Source of the DNA: Methylobacterium radiodurans
GTDB taxonomy: Bacteria; Pseudomonadota; Alphaproteobacteria; Rhizobiales; Beijerinckiaceae
Direction of reading: 5' to 3'
Length of the DNA: 64,000 bases
Assembly (NCBI RefSeq): GCF_003173735.1
Contig: NZ_CP029551.1
Coordinates: 4,975,001 to 5,039,000 of the forward strand
Part shown: piece after piece, positions 40,087 through 48,320 of the stretch
Layout of the letters: the number at the start of each line of letters is the position of its first letter
Numbering within the stretch: the stretch's first letter is position 1
Notes under the pieces: generated by a model
Databases searched by the model: none
Seen by the model: the letters and a program-made list of their open reading frames with translations, nothing else
Told to the model about the DNA's origin: nothing
Translations under genes and position numbers: made by a program

Positions 40087-40980
40087 GTGCGTTCTCCCAT
40101 CTTCATGCCACTAACCCCGCATCTGCGGCGGGGCGGGATCGACGCGCTTCCACTCCCCTGGGCCTTCGGCCTCTTTGGGCAGCATCATCGAGACGCGTAG
40201 CACGGCATTGGCAACGGCGATGCCAAGTCAGAAAATTCGAGAAGTACGTGTAAAATCATATATTTGGCGCCGATTAACCTGTCGCTGTTCGGCAAGTTTC
40301 CGCCGTTTGGCATTTGGCCTTCGGCGAGATTCCGCCGATCGCTGTCGCCTGCGGACGTGAGGGGGCTGTTTGCGGACCCAAGAGGCCTGGCAAAAGGCTT
40401 CGAAACACCCTTCGCTGCCAAACGGATACTCCCGCCTCTTCCCAAGACGAGCATCTCTCCGAACTCTGCTCTCGCTCGACTCGAAGCAGTTTCTCGGTCT
40501 TCGGCCAATTACCGCTAACCGCCGAGCGTCCGCCTTCGCTTGTTCTACGCCCGAAAGCGGACTGGCGGATATCCACCCGACCCGGCCTTGGACCTCTACC
40601 CCACCAGCCTCGAAGCGGACCTTCCGAAGCGCTGCAAGGGGTCAGGAGTTCGCACGCACTTGTTCGGCTGTGCGCCATGAGCCAACCTTGGGCTGATAGG
40701 CGCTGAACCGCCGCTCCCGACCCAAAACGGACTCTGAGAAGGTCTGCTTCTGGATGGTTTGATCTTTTCCGGCTGGCCAGGGCTTTTAATTCATTAGATG
40801 ATCATTTGCGGCAAAAGTTTTGATATATTGATATGATAGAGGAGATGATCTCGTTCGGTTCATCATCTGCCATCAATGAAGCTAGAGAATGACTCGCCGC
40901 TGATTGTACCCAACCCGCGGCTCGCCGCGATTGGTGTCGGGCTTCTTCCTCGGTCCATCTCCTGAGCGAGGACGACCTCG
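40087..40980. other. Long intergenic region, about 890 bases
   Basis: It holds the sigma-54 promoter at 40,210-40,225 for the transporter operon. The remainder has no convincing gene: short frames on both strands lack start context and family features. The core octamer RCGGAC recurs here in various contexts (GCGGACCC, AACGGATA, AGCGGACT, AGCGGACC, AACGGACT). The end near 40,790-40,860 is clearly AT-rich. Confidence 0.55.
40210..40225 (-). promoter_or_regulatory. Sigma-54 (-24/-12) promoter of the transporter operon
   Basis: Read on the minus strand it is TGGCATCGCCGTTGCC, with GG and GC exactly ten bases apart as in TGGCACG-N4-TTGCW; the match is 9 of 11 informative positions. It lies about 125 bases upstream of the transporter ATG. 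The operon encodes a sigma-54 activator, so autogenous control is likely. Confidence 0.7.
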
Positions 40981-41220
40981 TCAGAGGAATGCCTTGAAAG
41001 CAATGATCGTCTCGGAATCCTTGACATTCTTGAGGTTCAGCAGGAAATCGTTGACGAACAGTCCGATATCGATATCGTTGTCGACATGAAATTTCGCCAT
41101 GATATCGAATCGTCCGGCGGTCGAATAAATTTCCGATGCCAAATTCATGGAGAGAAGGCTGTCGGAGACCTCGTAGGTTTTTCCGATTTCGCATTTGATC
41201 TGTACGAAGAACGTCTTCAT
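40981..41220 (-). CDS. Stand-alone Lrp/AsnC ligand-binding (RAM) domain protein
   Basis: A 79-residue protein (MKTFFVQIKCEIGKTYEVSD and so on) with the beta-alpha-beta-beta-alpha-beta pattern of the C-terminal domain of Lrp/AsnC regulators, without a DNA-binding part. VQIKCEIGKTYEVSDSLLSMNLASEIYSTAGRFDIMAKFHVDNDIDIGLFVNDFLLNLKNVKDSETIIAFKAF fits the family well, including the VKDSETIIAFKAF end. Such proteins bind amino acids or aromatic acids and may modulate other regulators. It lies 32 bases downstream of the globin-MCP gene on the same strand. Codon use is less GC-rich than in its neighbours. Confidence 0.8.
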   Translation of the reverse strand: MKTFFVQIKCEIGKTYEVSDSLLSMNLASEIYSTAGRFDIMAKFHVDNDIDIGLFVNDFLLNLKNVKDSETIIAFKAFL

Positions 41221-41252
41221 GCACCTCTCCTGGCGATCGGCCGGTCTGTGTT

Positions 41253-42578
41253 TTAGGCCCGTCGCAGGTTGTGCGCAAAGGCGTCCACGGTCTCCCGCAG
41301 CGCGTCGGCCGTGGTTTTGAGCTTTTCCGTCCAGACCGTGAGATCGTCGGCCATGCCGACGCCGCGCGCGGCCGAGGTCGCGATGTTCTCGGCCTCGTGA
41401 TGCGCCCGCCGCGTGACGGTCGAGGCGTCGCGGACGGCCTCGGCGATCTGTCGCGCGTCGTCGGTCTGCTGGCGCACGGCCGCGGTGAGGCCCTGCGACG
41501 TGTCGCGCAGGATGCCCATCGTGCCACGGATCGCGTCGAGGTCGCCGTCGGTGGCCTGCGCCGCGCTGCCGACGTCGCCGACGAGGCGTTCGATCCGGGT
41601 GGTCGCCGCGGCCGTCTCGTCCGCGAGTGACTTGACCTCGGCGGCGACGATCGCGAAGCCCCGACCCGCCTCGCCCGCGCGCGCGGCCTCGATCGTGGCA
41701 TTGAGGGCGAGCAGGTTGGTCTGCCGCGCGATCCCGCCGATCAGCGTGCTGACGCTGGAAATTTCGGACAGGGCCGTCCGCAAGCCGTCCATGGAACGGC
41801 TCGCCGTTGCGATCTGACCGAGCGTCTCGGTGGCTGCGGCGGAGCCGCGGTCGCTGATGGCGCCGATCTCCCGATTCGAGGCGGCGATGCGGTCGGCGGC
41901 CTGAGCGGCGACGCCGACACTCGAGGATGCAGCCTCGAGCGCGTGGGCGACCGTTTCGGTTGCGATCTCGGACGTCCCCGCCGTGGCCTTCAGGTTCGCC
42001 GAGAAGTCCGAGAGAGCGGATGCGGTCTCCTGAACCGTGGCGCTGACGCCGTCCATGCCGGTTCCGAACGCAGCGAGATCGCGCGTCAGGCTCTCGTAGC
42101 GGTGCCGCGCGCTCGCCTGTGCCGCCTCGTGATGCGCCGTGATGGTGGAGGCGAGGTCGAAGGCGAGAAGCTGCGCGATCAGCGCGCCCTGCTCGGCGAC
42201 GGAGCGGGAGCCCAGCGGGCTGCGCCGCGCCAGGGCCGGGAGGCAGGCGCACAGGAGCGCGTTGCCCGCCATCGCGCGAGCGCGGGCGTCGAGGCCGAGT
42301 TCGGCTTCCCAGCCCGCCAATTCGGCGGACCGCCCCGCGTAGGCCGCATCGATCACGCCCGACAGGAGCATCCTGAAATGCGCCCGGAGGCGGCCGGCGA
42401 TCTCCGCACCGTGACGCTCGAAGATCGGGCCGACATTCGGCATGCGCCCGGCCGCTTCGACATAGGCCTCCACGGCCCCGTCGATCACGCCGCCGAGCGG
42501 CGTCGCGAGGCGGGCGGCCCGAGCCAGACGGTCCGACGTCAGTCCGTAGAGCGACAGGCGGGCGGCGAACTCGGACAT
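41253..42578 (-). CDS. Soluble globin-coupled methyl-accepting chemotaxis protein
   Basis: A 441-residue cytoplasmic chemoreceptor with no membrane segment. Residues about 1-165 resemble the protoglobin sensor of HemAT proteins ([35 protein letters not shown] and [21 protein letters not shown]). Residues about 190-440 are an MCP signalling domain with the hairpin tip [41 protein letters not shown]. The place of the proximal haem His reads AGWEAELGL, with no His, so haem binding is doubtful. It lies within the aromatic block beside an outer-membrane protein of aromatic operons, so it may mediate taxis to the substrate. Confidence 0.85.
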   Translation of the reverse strand: MSEFAARLSLYGLTSDRLARAARLATPLGGVIDGAVEAYVEAAGRMPNVGPIFERHGAEIAGRLRAHFRMLLSGVIDAAYAGRSAELAGWEAELGLDARARAMAGNALLCACLPALARRSPLGSRSVAEQGALIAQLLAFDLASTITAHHEAAQASARHRYESLTRDLAAFGTGMDGVSATVQETASALSDFSANLKATAGTSEIATETVAHALEAASSSVGVAAQAADRIAASNREIGAISDRGSAAATETLGQIATASRSMDGLRTALSEISSVSTLIGGIARQTNLLALNATIEAARAGEAGRGFAIVAAEVKSLADETAAATTRIERLVGDVGSAAQATDGDLDAIRGTMGILRDTSQGLTAAVRQQTDDARQIAEAVRDASTVTRRAHHEAENIATSAARGVGMADDLTVWTEKLKTTADALRETVDAFAHNLRRA

Positions 42579-42636
42579 GGCGGTTCCTTGTCGACGATGC
42601 GTCCGGCCGACGGATCAGGCGCGTCGTCGGAGGCGT

Positions 42637-43620
42637 TCAGTTGAAATGGCCGACCCAGCGCATTGTGTAGCGCTGGCCTTCCGGCCGATTCTGCGCGCCA
42701 AATTCATAATAGGCGTTGAAGAACAGGAAATTGTCCTTGTTGATCGCGTAGAGCGCGCCAGGTCCAAGGGCGAAGACGCGCTCGCGCCGGCCCGGCACCG
42801 CGACGCCGTTGGCGAGCGTGTCGCTGATCTGCTGCAGCCAGTAGCCGTTTACGCCGAGCTTCAGCTCCTTCGTCACGCTGAACTCGCTGGCGAAGTTGGC
42901 GTGCAGGGCCTGACCGGCCTGGGTCGTCACCGCGGTCGGGCCGAAGCCGACGTTCGGGCGGTCGTTCGAGGCGTTCCAGAGGTAGTGGAACCGCGCCGAG
43001 ACGGTCCAGTCGGGCGTCAGGAACAGGGTGCCGGCGACGTAGGGGTTGAACGAAAAGAAGTTCGAGCCGGGGTTGACCGCCGCATTCGGGTCGTAGCGCC
43101 CGGTCGGCAGGATCATCTGCGCCTCGATGCGGCCGACGAACAGCGGCCCCTTCTCGCCCATGATCGGATCGAACTGGATGAACGGGCCGATCAGCAGGTC
43201 GCCGATGCCCTGGCGCGCCTTCAGCACCGCGCCGCCGAGGCCGTCGTCTGCACGCGAATCGATGATCGCCGGAACGATGATGTCGATGCCGAGCGCGCCG
43301 GAGCCGATCTTGATCGGCGAGACGTAGAGGAGCTGGGTCAGGCTGACGAAGGCGCTGACGTTCTCCCGCGGCAGGCCGAGGCTGGCCCCGCGGTTGTCGG
43401 TCAGGCGCCCGGCCGAATAGACCTGGAGATACTGGTTCGGATACCAGCCGGGCCCGGATGGCGGCGCGCCGTCGAGGAAGCTGGTGAAGCCGAGGTTCAG
43501 GTTCGGCAGGTCGTAGGCCTGGGCCGGTGCGGCGAACCCTACGGTTGCCGCCAGGGCCAAAGCTGCCCGCCGCGCGCGCGCCGCGATCCTCCCCCGCCGT
43601 GCTGCCACCCGTTTCGTCAT
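42637..43620 (-). CDS. SphA/MetA-pathway outer-membrane protein
   Basis: A 327-residue protein with a basic N-terminus and a signal peptide (ALALAATVGFAAPAQA). The mature part is rich in alternating beta-strands (LNLGFTSFLDGAPPSGPGWYPNQYLQVYSAGRL and EAQMILPTGRYDPNAAVNPGSNFFSFNPYVAGTLFL) and ends in an aromatic strand (YTMRWVGHF), as outer-membrane barrels do. This matches the phenol MetA-pathway / SphA family found beside aromatic degradation genes, thought to take up hydrophobic aromatics. It lies 75 bases downstream of the cupin gene on the same strand. Confidence 0.88.
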   Translation of the reverse strand: MTKRVAARRGRIAARARRAALALAATVGFAAPAQAYDLPNLNLGFTSFLDGAPPSGPGWYPNQYLQVYSAGRLTDNRGASLGLPRENVSAFVSLTQLLYVSPIKIGSGALGIDIIVPAIIDSRADDGLGGAVLKARQGIGDLLIGPFIQFDPIMGEKGPLFVGRIEAQMILPTGRYDPNAAVNPGSNFFSFNPYVAGTLFLTPDWTVSARFHYLWNASNDRPNVGFGPTAVTTQAGQALHANFASEFSVTKELKLGVNGYWLQQISDTLANGVAVPGRRERVFALGPGALYAINKDNFLFFNAYYEFGAQNRPEGQRYTMRWVGHFN

Positions 43621-43695
43621 GTCTGCCCCCTCGTTTCGCGTTCGTCGCTCGGCGCGCCCGCCCGGCGGACGGGCGCGGTGTGGATGGAGCGGGGC

Positions 43696-44160
43696 TCAGG
43701 CGCCCGGCACCGACCCCGGCGGCAGGAAATCGACTTCGCAAGTCGCGGAGCGGCGCACGACCTCCTCCGGATCCGTCAGGTCGTGGAGCTGGTCGAACAG
43801 CTCCTTCAGCCGCCGGCCGGGGCTGACCCAGAAGATCGCCCGGTTCGGCTTGTCGGTGCGGTTGTAATAGGCGTGCGGCTTGCCCTTCGGCATGCAGACG
43901 AGGTCGCCGACCTTCGCCTGGAGCCACTGACCGTCGAGATAGAGGTCAAAGGTGCCTTCCAGCACGTAGATGAACTCGTCCTGCGTCGGGTGGATGTGCG
44001 GCGGCACGAAGGTGCCCGGCGGATCGTAGGTCTCGAACGAGAAGGCGCTGTCGCTGTTCGCCTTGAACCAGTAGGTGTGGCCGAGAACGTTCCAGACGGT
44101 CCCGTCGACTCCTTCGCCGGCTCGGGTGATGCCAGCCGGAAGTGGTCCGATGTCGCTCAT
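43696..44160 (-). CDS. Cupin protein, possible dioxygenase
   Basis: A 154-residue single-domain cupin. Motif 1 is PPHIHPTQDEFIYVLEGTFDLYLDG (metal ligands His, His, Glu) and motif 2 is AKVGDLVCMPKGKPHAYYN (His); all four usual metal ligands are present. It has no signal peptide. It resembles quercetinase-like small cupins. It heads a minus-strand unit with the outer-membrane protein, divergent from an AraC regulator, with a pair of CTATCC operators 90 bases upstream. The same operator precedes the flavin monooxygenase gene, linking the two enzymes in one regulon. Confidence 0.85.
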   Translation of the reverse strand: MSDIGPLPAGITRAGEGVDGTVWNVLGHTYWFKANSDSAFSFETYDPPGTFVPPHIHPTQDEFIYVLEGTFDLYLDGQWLQAKVGDLVCMPKGKPHAYYNRTDKPNRAIFWVSPGRRLKELFDQLHDLTDPEEVVRRSATCEVDFLPPGSVPGA

Positions 44161-44248
44161 CTTTTCCTCGCTTTGCTGATTTTCTGGGCTGTCAATTCTG
44201 AATAACGGCGGCCTGTTTGGAGAAATAGTCAGGTTTCGGCCTCGGTCC

Positions 44249-44290
44249 GGCTATCCCATTCACGAGCCGGCTATCCGGATCGCGCAGGAA
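44249..44290. promoter_or_regulatory. Predicted AraC-type operator, copy A
   Basis: Contains GGCTATCCCATTCACG and GGCTATCCGGATCGCG, two direct CTATCC half-sites exactly 20 bases apart (44,251 and 44,271). A near copy lies at 47,049-47,090 with the same spacing. It is between the cupin and the AraC gene, about 90 bases from the cupin ATG. Confidence 0.75.
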
Positions 44291-44377
44291 AAGCGGGTCC
44301 TGCCGCGCGAGGGCCCTTGTGCTGGTTTTGCTGCCACAGGCACCATCCGGCGATGGGCCTGGACGACCGATGGGACC

Positions 44378-45412
44378 ATGGACGACGACGCGACCCGCGA
44401 CCCGAGACACCTGCCGAATGCCTCCCGTCCGCTTGCCCGCTACGCGCTGGTCGAGACCCGGGACCCCGAGGCGGCGCGCGACCGGATCGGCCGGATCTTC
44501 TGCCCGCACCGATTGATTCCGGTGGGCGCCGACGCCGCCTCCCTGTTCGAGGCGCGCCATCACACGGTGGGCTTCGGGGGCCTGACCATCAACTACGTCA
44601 CCTACGGCGCGGAAGTTGAGATCGATCCCGGCTTCCTCGACCGGTTCTTCCTGCTGCAGATCCCGCTCGCGGGCGCGGCCCTGGTGCGCAGCGGGCCGCA
44701 CGAAACGATCGCGGACATCGAGCGGGCGACCCTGCTCTCGCCGCTGCTGCCGACCCAGATGGTGTGGGAGGCCGGTTGCGAGAAGCTGATCATCCTCGTG
44801 CCGCGCGACCTCGCGGAGGAGCATATCGTGCGCGTCCTCGACCGCATCCCGAAGCCCTTCGGCTTCGATCCGGCGATCGATCTGCGGCGTCCGCGTGGGG
44901 CGGCGATCCTGTCCCAGGCCAAGCTCCTTCAGCACCTCGCCGAGAGCCGGACGCAGCCGGCTTGCGGCACGAACGTGTTCGAGAGCGAACTCGCCTCCGC
45001 CTTCGTCACCCTGCTGGTCGGGCACATGCTGGAGCACGCGGAAGGCAGCGGCACCCTGCTGCGGCCGCAACTTGTGTCGGTGGCGCCGTCCCACGTGCGC
45101 CGGGCCGAGGAGTATGTCCGCGCGCATCTCGACTCCGCTCTGACGCTGCCGCAGCTGTCCGAGGAGGCGGGGGTCAGCATCCGCTCGCTTCAGGACGGTT
45201 TTCGCCAGTTCCGGGACAGCACGATCTCGGACTTCATCCTGGCCCAGCGCCTCGACCGCTGGCGGGCGCTGCTGCTGGCCTCCGATCCGGAGGCCAAGGT
45301 CGGCGACCTCGCGCTCGCGGTCGGTCTCAACCATCTCGGCCGGGCGGCGGCCGCCTACCGCGACCGCTTCGGCGAGGTGCCGTCCCACACCCTGCGCAAC
45401 CGGCACCGCTGA
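44378..45412 (+). CDS. AraC-family transcriptional regulator
   Basis: A 344-residue regulator. Residues about 30-215 match the AraC_binding_2 domain seen in regulators of aromatic pathways (FCPHRLIPVGADAASLFEARHHTVGFGGLTINYVTYGAEVEIDPGFLDRFFLLQIPLAG). The C-terminal about 100 residues form two helix-turn-helix motifs (LTLPQLSEEAGVSIRSLQDGFRQFRDSTISDFILAQRLDRWRALLL, then VGDLALAVGLNHLGRAAAAYRDRFGEVPS). It is divergent from the cupin gene and convergent with the flavin monooxygenase, so it sits between two promoters carrying the CTATCC operator it probably binds. Confidence 0.92.
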   Translation: MDDDATRDPRHLPNASRPLARYALVETRDPEAARDRIGRIFCPHRLIPVGADAASLFEARHHTVGFGGLTINYVTYGAEVEIDPGFLDRFFLLQIPLAGAALVRSGPHETIADIERATLLSPLLPTQMVWEAGCEKLIILVPRDLAEEHIVRVLDRIPKPFGFDPAIDLRRPRGAAILSQAKLLQHLAESRTQPACGTNVFESELASAFVTLLVGHMLEHAEGSGTLLRPQLVSVAPSHVRRAEEYVRAHLDSALTLPQLSEEAGVSIRSLQDGFRQFRDSTISDFILAQRLDRWRALLLASDPEAKVGDLALAVGLNHLGRAAAAYRDRFGEVPSHTLRNRHR

Positions 45413-45435
45413 GGCGCGGCGCCGGTCGCGCGGGC

Positions 45436-46971
45436 TCAGGCGGCCCGCGGCGTCTCGACCGCCCGGAGACCGGCGGGCTGGGGCGCGGCGACCGCCTGAT
45501 AGGCCGGCGCCCGCTTGAGGAGTTCGGCGTAGACCGGGGGGCGCAGCGGCAGGAACGCGGCCGTGATCGGATTGCCCTCGCGGGTCCGCACGCCGATATC
45601 GGCCAGAAGCCCCGAGAAGTGGTGGTTGTGGTAGGGCGCGATGCAGAGGCCCCCATAGGCCTTGGCCGAGGGGCGCTCGCCGCGCCGCCACGCGAGCGAG
45701 CGGACGATGCCCGCCTCCATCTGCGCCCGGCTCGGCTGGCGCGCGAGCTGGCCGTCCATGAACCGCACCAGCCAGTTGGCGCCGAGTTCCGCCGAGAGGT
45801 TGGTGGCAAAGCTCGAATTGAAGCCGACGAAGCCGAGATCGGACAGGTCCGGGTTCACGATCATCCGGTAGAGCTTGTACTGGCCGTCCGCGTCGATGAG
45901 CTTGGCCCGGTCGGAGGCGTCGAGGATCGGGATCTCCTGGCGCCAGCCGGTGGCCATCACCACGAGGTCGGCCGGCACGCGCTGGCCCCCGGTCAGCACC
46001 GCGCTCTTGCCCTCGTAGGACGCGATGGTGCCCTGGATCGTGCGGATCTTGCCCTCGGTGACCAGCTTGTAGAAGCCTGGCGTCTCGACGGCGAGGTTGC
46101 AGTGGATGTCGTCCTCGATCCGGGTCTTGGGCAGCAGGCCATTCTTCTTCAGCTTGAACTGGGTCTTGAGCAGCGTCTCGAGCGCGCGCCAGTTCGCCCA
46201 GATCAGCGGGGTGGCGAGCCGCTGCACCAGGCGGCGGACCGGGCCGGCGTTGAAGGGCAGGAACATCGATTCCGCCGCGCGGCAATAGAGGATGTTCTTG
46301 AAGTTGATCAGCCCGCCGAAGAAGTAGGGAATCTTCCAGGCCGGATCCAGATAGACCAGCGTCACCCCTTCCGCGCCGTGCTTGACCGCGCTCACCGCCA
46401 CGTCGGTGGCCGATTTTGAGTAGCCGAGCACGATCACCCGCTTGCCCCGCACCGATTCGGCGTCGGTGTGCTCGCTCGAATGCAAGATCGCCCCACCCAT
46501 CGCGCGAAAGTCGTCGGCGCCCGGATGGACCGGCTTGTTCTTCTGGCTGAACTGACCGGTGCAGAGGGCGACGAAGTCGTAAGCCTCGGTCCGGCTCGCA
46601 CCGTCGGCGCCCGCCACCGTCACGTCCCAGCCGCGGTCGGCGCGCTTCTTCAGCGCGCTCACCGACTGGCCGAACCAGATCAGGGGGATGAGGCCAAAGC
46701 GCTCTGCATAGGCGCGCAGGTAGGCGAAAACCTGGCCCCCCGAGGGCCATTCCGGGTAATCGGCCGGCATCGGCATCTGGCTGAAGGCGTAGATGCCCTT
46801 CGGGGTCTGGGTCTTCACGTCGGGATAGGAGCGCGACGGATCCCACACGCCGCCGAGATCGGGGCCGCGCTCGATCACCGTGACGCGGTGGCCGCGCTCG
46901 CGAAAGGCTTTCGCTGCGGCGAGCCCGCTGATGCCGGAGCCGATGACGCAGACGTTGCGTTGCGTGACCAT
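45436..46971 (-). CDS. FAD-dependent flavin-containing monooxygenase
   Basis: A 511-residue FMO/Baeyer-Villiger-like flavoprotein. The FAD Rossmann motif is CVIGSGISGLAAAKAFRERGHRVTVIERGPDLGGVW. The NADPH motif is VIVLGYSKSATDVAVSAVKHG, and the segment before the second Rossmann reads GAILHSSEHTDAESV. ATGWRQEIPIL matches the ATG motif before the third strand. It would hydroxylate or insert oxygen into a small organic substrate with NADPH and O2. Its promoter shares the CTATCC operator with the cupin gene. The RBS GAGGAGGG precedes the ATG. Confidence 0.92.
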   Translation of the reverse strand: MVTQRNVCVIGSGISGLAAAKAFRERGHRVTVIERGPDLGGVWDPSRSYPDVKTQTPKGIYAFSQMPMPADYPEWPSGGQVFAYLRAYAERFGLIPLIWFGQSVSALKKRADRGWDVTVAGADGASRTEAYDFVALCTGQFSQKNKPVHPGADDFRAMGGAILHSSEHTDAESVRGKRVIVLGYSKSATDVAVSAVKHGAEGVTLVYLDPAWKIPYFFGGLINFKNILYCRAAESMFLPFNAGPVRRLVQRLATPLIWANWRALETLLKTQFKLKKNGLLPKTRIEDDIHCNLAVETPGFYKLVTEGKIRTIQGTIASYEGKSAVLTGGQRVPADLVVMATGWRQEIPILDASDRAKLIDADGQYKLYRMIVNPDLSDLGFVGFNSSFATNLSAELGANWLVRFMDGQLARQPSRAQMEAGIVRSLAWRRGERPSAKAYGGLCIAPYHNHHFSGLLADIGVRTREGNPITAAFLPLRPPVYAELLKRAPAYQAVAAPQPAGLRAVETPRAA

Positions 46972-47048
46972 GATCGTGACCCTCCTCGCTCGGGTGCCCC
47001 GTTCGGGGCGTTCCTCATGCAGGAAATGTCATCTCAGGCCGCCCGCGG

Positions 47049-47090
47049 AGCTATCCCGTACACGTGGCGACTATCCGGATTACGCAGCAA
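47049..47090. promoter_or_regulatory. Predicted AraC-type operator, copy B
   Basis: CTATCC half-sites at 47,051 and 47,071, 20 bases apart as in copy A. Shared bases between the copies include CTATCCC, CACG, CTATCCGGAT and CGCAG. It lies about 80 bases upstream of the flavin monooxygenase ATG, close to the 90-base distance of copy A from the cupin ATG. Confidence 0.75.
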
Positions 47091-47259
47091 TGCGCCGGAA
47101 ACTCAAATATTTGGCCTCTTTTCCGGGTGATTTGTTGGGATTTGGTGTTGTTGCGTTGCGGCATGGCCGTGAGCATGTGCAATATATCGGGCAGATTGCC
47201 TGCTCGGAACGCAGCCTGTGCTCAAGATTTGGCTTCTTCTTGATCGGCCGAACACGAAA

Positions 47260-47285
47260 AACCCGGCCCATCATGGGGCCGGGTT
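47260..47285. terminator. Rho-independent terminator, probably bidirectional
   Basis: A ten-base perfect stem AACCCGGCCC/GGGCCGGGTT with a six-base loop. On the minus strand it is followed by TTTTCG, and on the plus strand by GTTGTTTCTTC. It lies downstream of the hydrolase that ends the ligase operon (minus). Confidence 0.8.
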
Positions 47286-47321
47286 GTTTCTTCTCTGGGC
47301 CTGTTTGACGGATTCATTCCC

Positions 47322-47447
47322 TCCACCCCCCTCATCCTGAGGTGCGGAGCGAAGCGGAGCCTCGAAGGAGGGCTCCGGCAGTCGTTGCGATCCCTTGAGC
47401 CCTCCTTCGAGGCCGCTGACGCGGTACCTCAGGATGAGGGGGGTGGA
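47322..47447. repeat. Large palindromic interspersed repeat
   Basis: Two long arms: TCCACCCCCCTCATCCTGAG with CCTCGAAGGAGGGCTC further in, and the mirrored GAGCCCTCCTTCGAGG and CTCAGGATGAGGGGGGTGGA. The core (CTCATCCTGAGG and GCCTCGAAGGAGG) is a dispersed palindrome common in rhizobial and methylobacterial genomes. It lies just downstream of the hydrolase stop. Confidence 0.85.
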
Positions 47448-47475
47448 TGGCGGAGCCGGTCGGCGCCTCCCGACC

Positions 47476-48318
47476 TCAGCACAGAGCCGCGACGGCGCGG
47501 GCCAGCGTTCCGTCCGGCTCGCGCAGGCTCAGCGCGATGTCGAAGTGGTTGTAGCCCGGCATCGCGATCCGCTGCCCGACATGGCCGGCCCCAGTCCAGG
47601 CCCGGAGGTAGCGCTCGGTCTGGTCCTTGAAGGCGTCGCTCTCCAGCCCGCCGACGGAGGCGAGGAGCTGCGCCCGCGAGCGCCCGGGAATCACGTGGAG
47701 TGGGCTGTTGCGGCGGGCCGCCTCGGGGTCGAGGCGCATCCAGGCGTTGATGTGGGTGTGGATCAACGGCTCCAGATCCATCAGGCCCGAGAGCAGCAGC
47801 CCGGAGGCGACCGCGTCCTCCAGCACGCCGAACGCATTTTGCCAACCGCTGGCCAGCAGCATGCCCCCGAGATGCCCACCGGCCGAGGAGCCGCCGACAT
47901 GGATGCGGCGCCCCTCAAAGCCGTAGCGGCCGGCCTCGGCTTGCAGCCACGCCAGCGCTGTGCGGGTCTGGCGCACGATCTCGTCGAGATCGGCGGCGGG
48001 GGCCAGCGCGTAGTTCATCACCGCCACCGAGACGCCGTTCGGCACGAGGCCGAGGGCCGGGAAGGCGTTGTCGTCCTTCGACAGGGCACGCCAGTAGCCG
48101 CCGTGAATCCACAGGAACAGCGGGCTGCTTGGGCCTGCAGGGTAGAGGTCGAGGGTCTGGCCCGAGGCCGTGTCGTAGACGAGGTCCGCCACCCGCTCCA
48201 GGCGCGACACCGCCTCGACGCTCGCCGCGACGTAGCGGGCGTACTCCGTCTCGAAGCTCGGGACGCTGGCGCGTGCGTTGTACTCGCGGTCGAGCCGGTC
48301 GCGGTCCTCGGGCGTCAT
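47476..48318 (-). CDS. Alpha/beta hydrolase, arylformamidase-like
   Basis: A 280-residue alpha/beta hydrolase related to the BNA7/KynB-type kynurenine formamidases and esterases with the HGGYW motif (LFLWIHGGYWRALSKDDNAF). The nucleophile elbow is HVGGSSAGGHLGGML (GxSxG as G-S-S-A-G), with a C-terminal His in MPGYNHFDIAL. An N-terminal YNARASVPSFETEYARYVAAS is typical of the formamidase-like group. It is the last gene of the ligase operon, with only two bases between it and the RidA-like gene. Hydrolysis of an N-acyl or N-formyl anthranilate is a reasonable guess. Confidence 0.85.
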   Translation of the reverse strand: MTPEDRDRLDREYNARASVPSFETEYARYVAASVEAVSRLERVADLVYDTASGQTLDLYPAGPSSPLFLWIHGGYWRALSKDDNAFPALGLVPNGVSVAVMNYALAPAADLDEIVRQTRTALAWLQAEAGRYGFEGRRIHVGGSSAGGHLGGMLLASGWQNAFGVLEDAVASGLLLSGLMDLEPLIHTHINAWMRLDPEAARRNSPLHVIPGRSRAQLLASVGGLESDAFKDQTERYLRAWTGAGHVGQRIAMPGYNHFDIALSLREPDGTLARAVAALC

Positions 48319-48320
48319 CG

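Larger units (their letters stand above)
46972..47475. other. Intergenic region with operator, terminator and palindromic repeat
   Basis: No gene in 504 bases. From left to right: the RBS and promoter of the flavin monooxygenase, AraC operator copy B (47,049-47,090), a strong hairpin terminator (47,260-47,285) and a large palindromic repeat (47,322-47,447), each listed separately. Confidence 0.75.

Noticed and set aside
40264..40706. Several short open frames on both strands in the 40.1-41.0 kb spacer
   Set aside because: No RBS, no family features, Ser/Arg-rich composition, and frames overlap each other.
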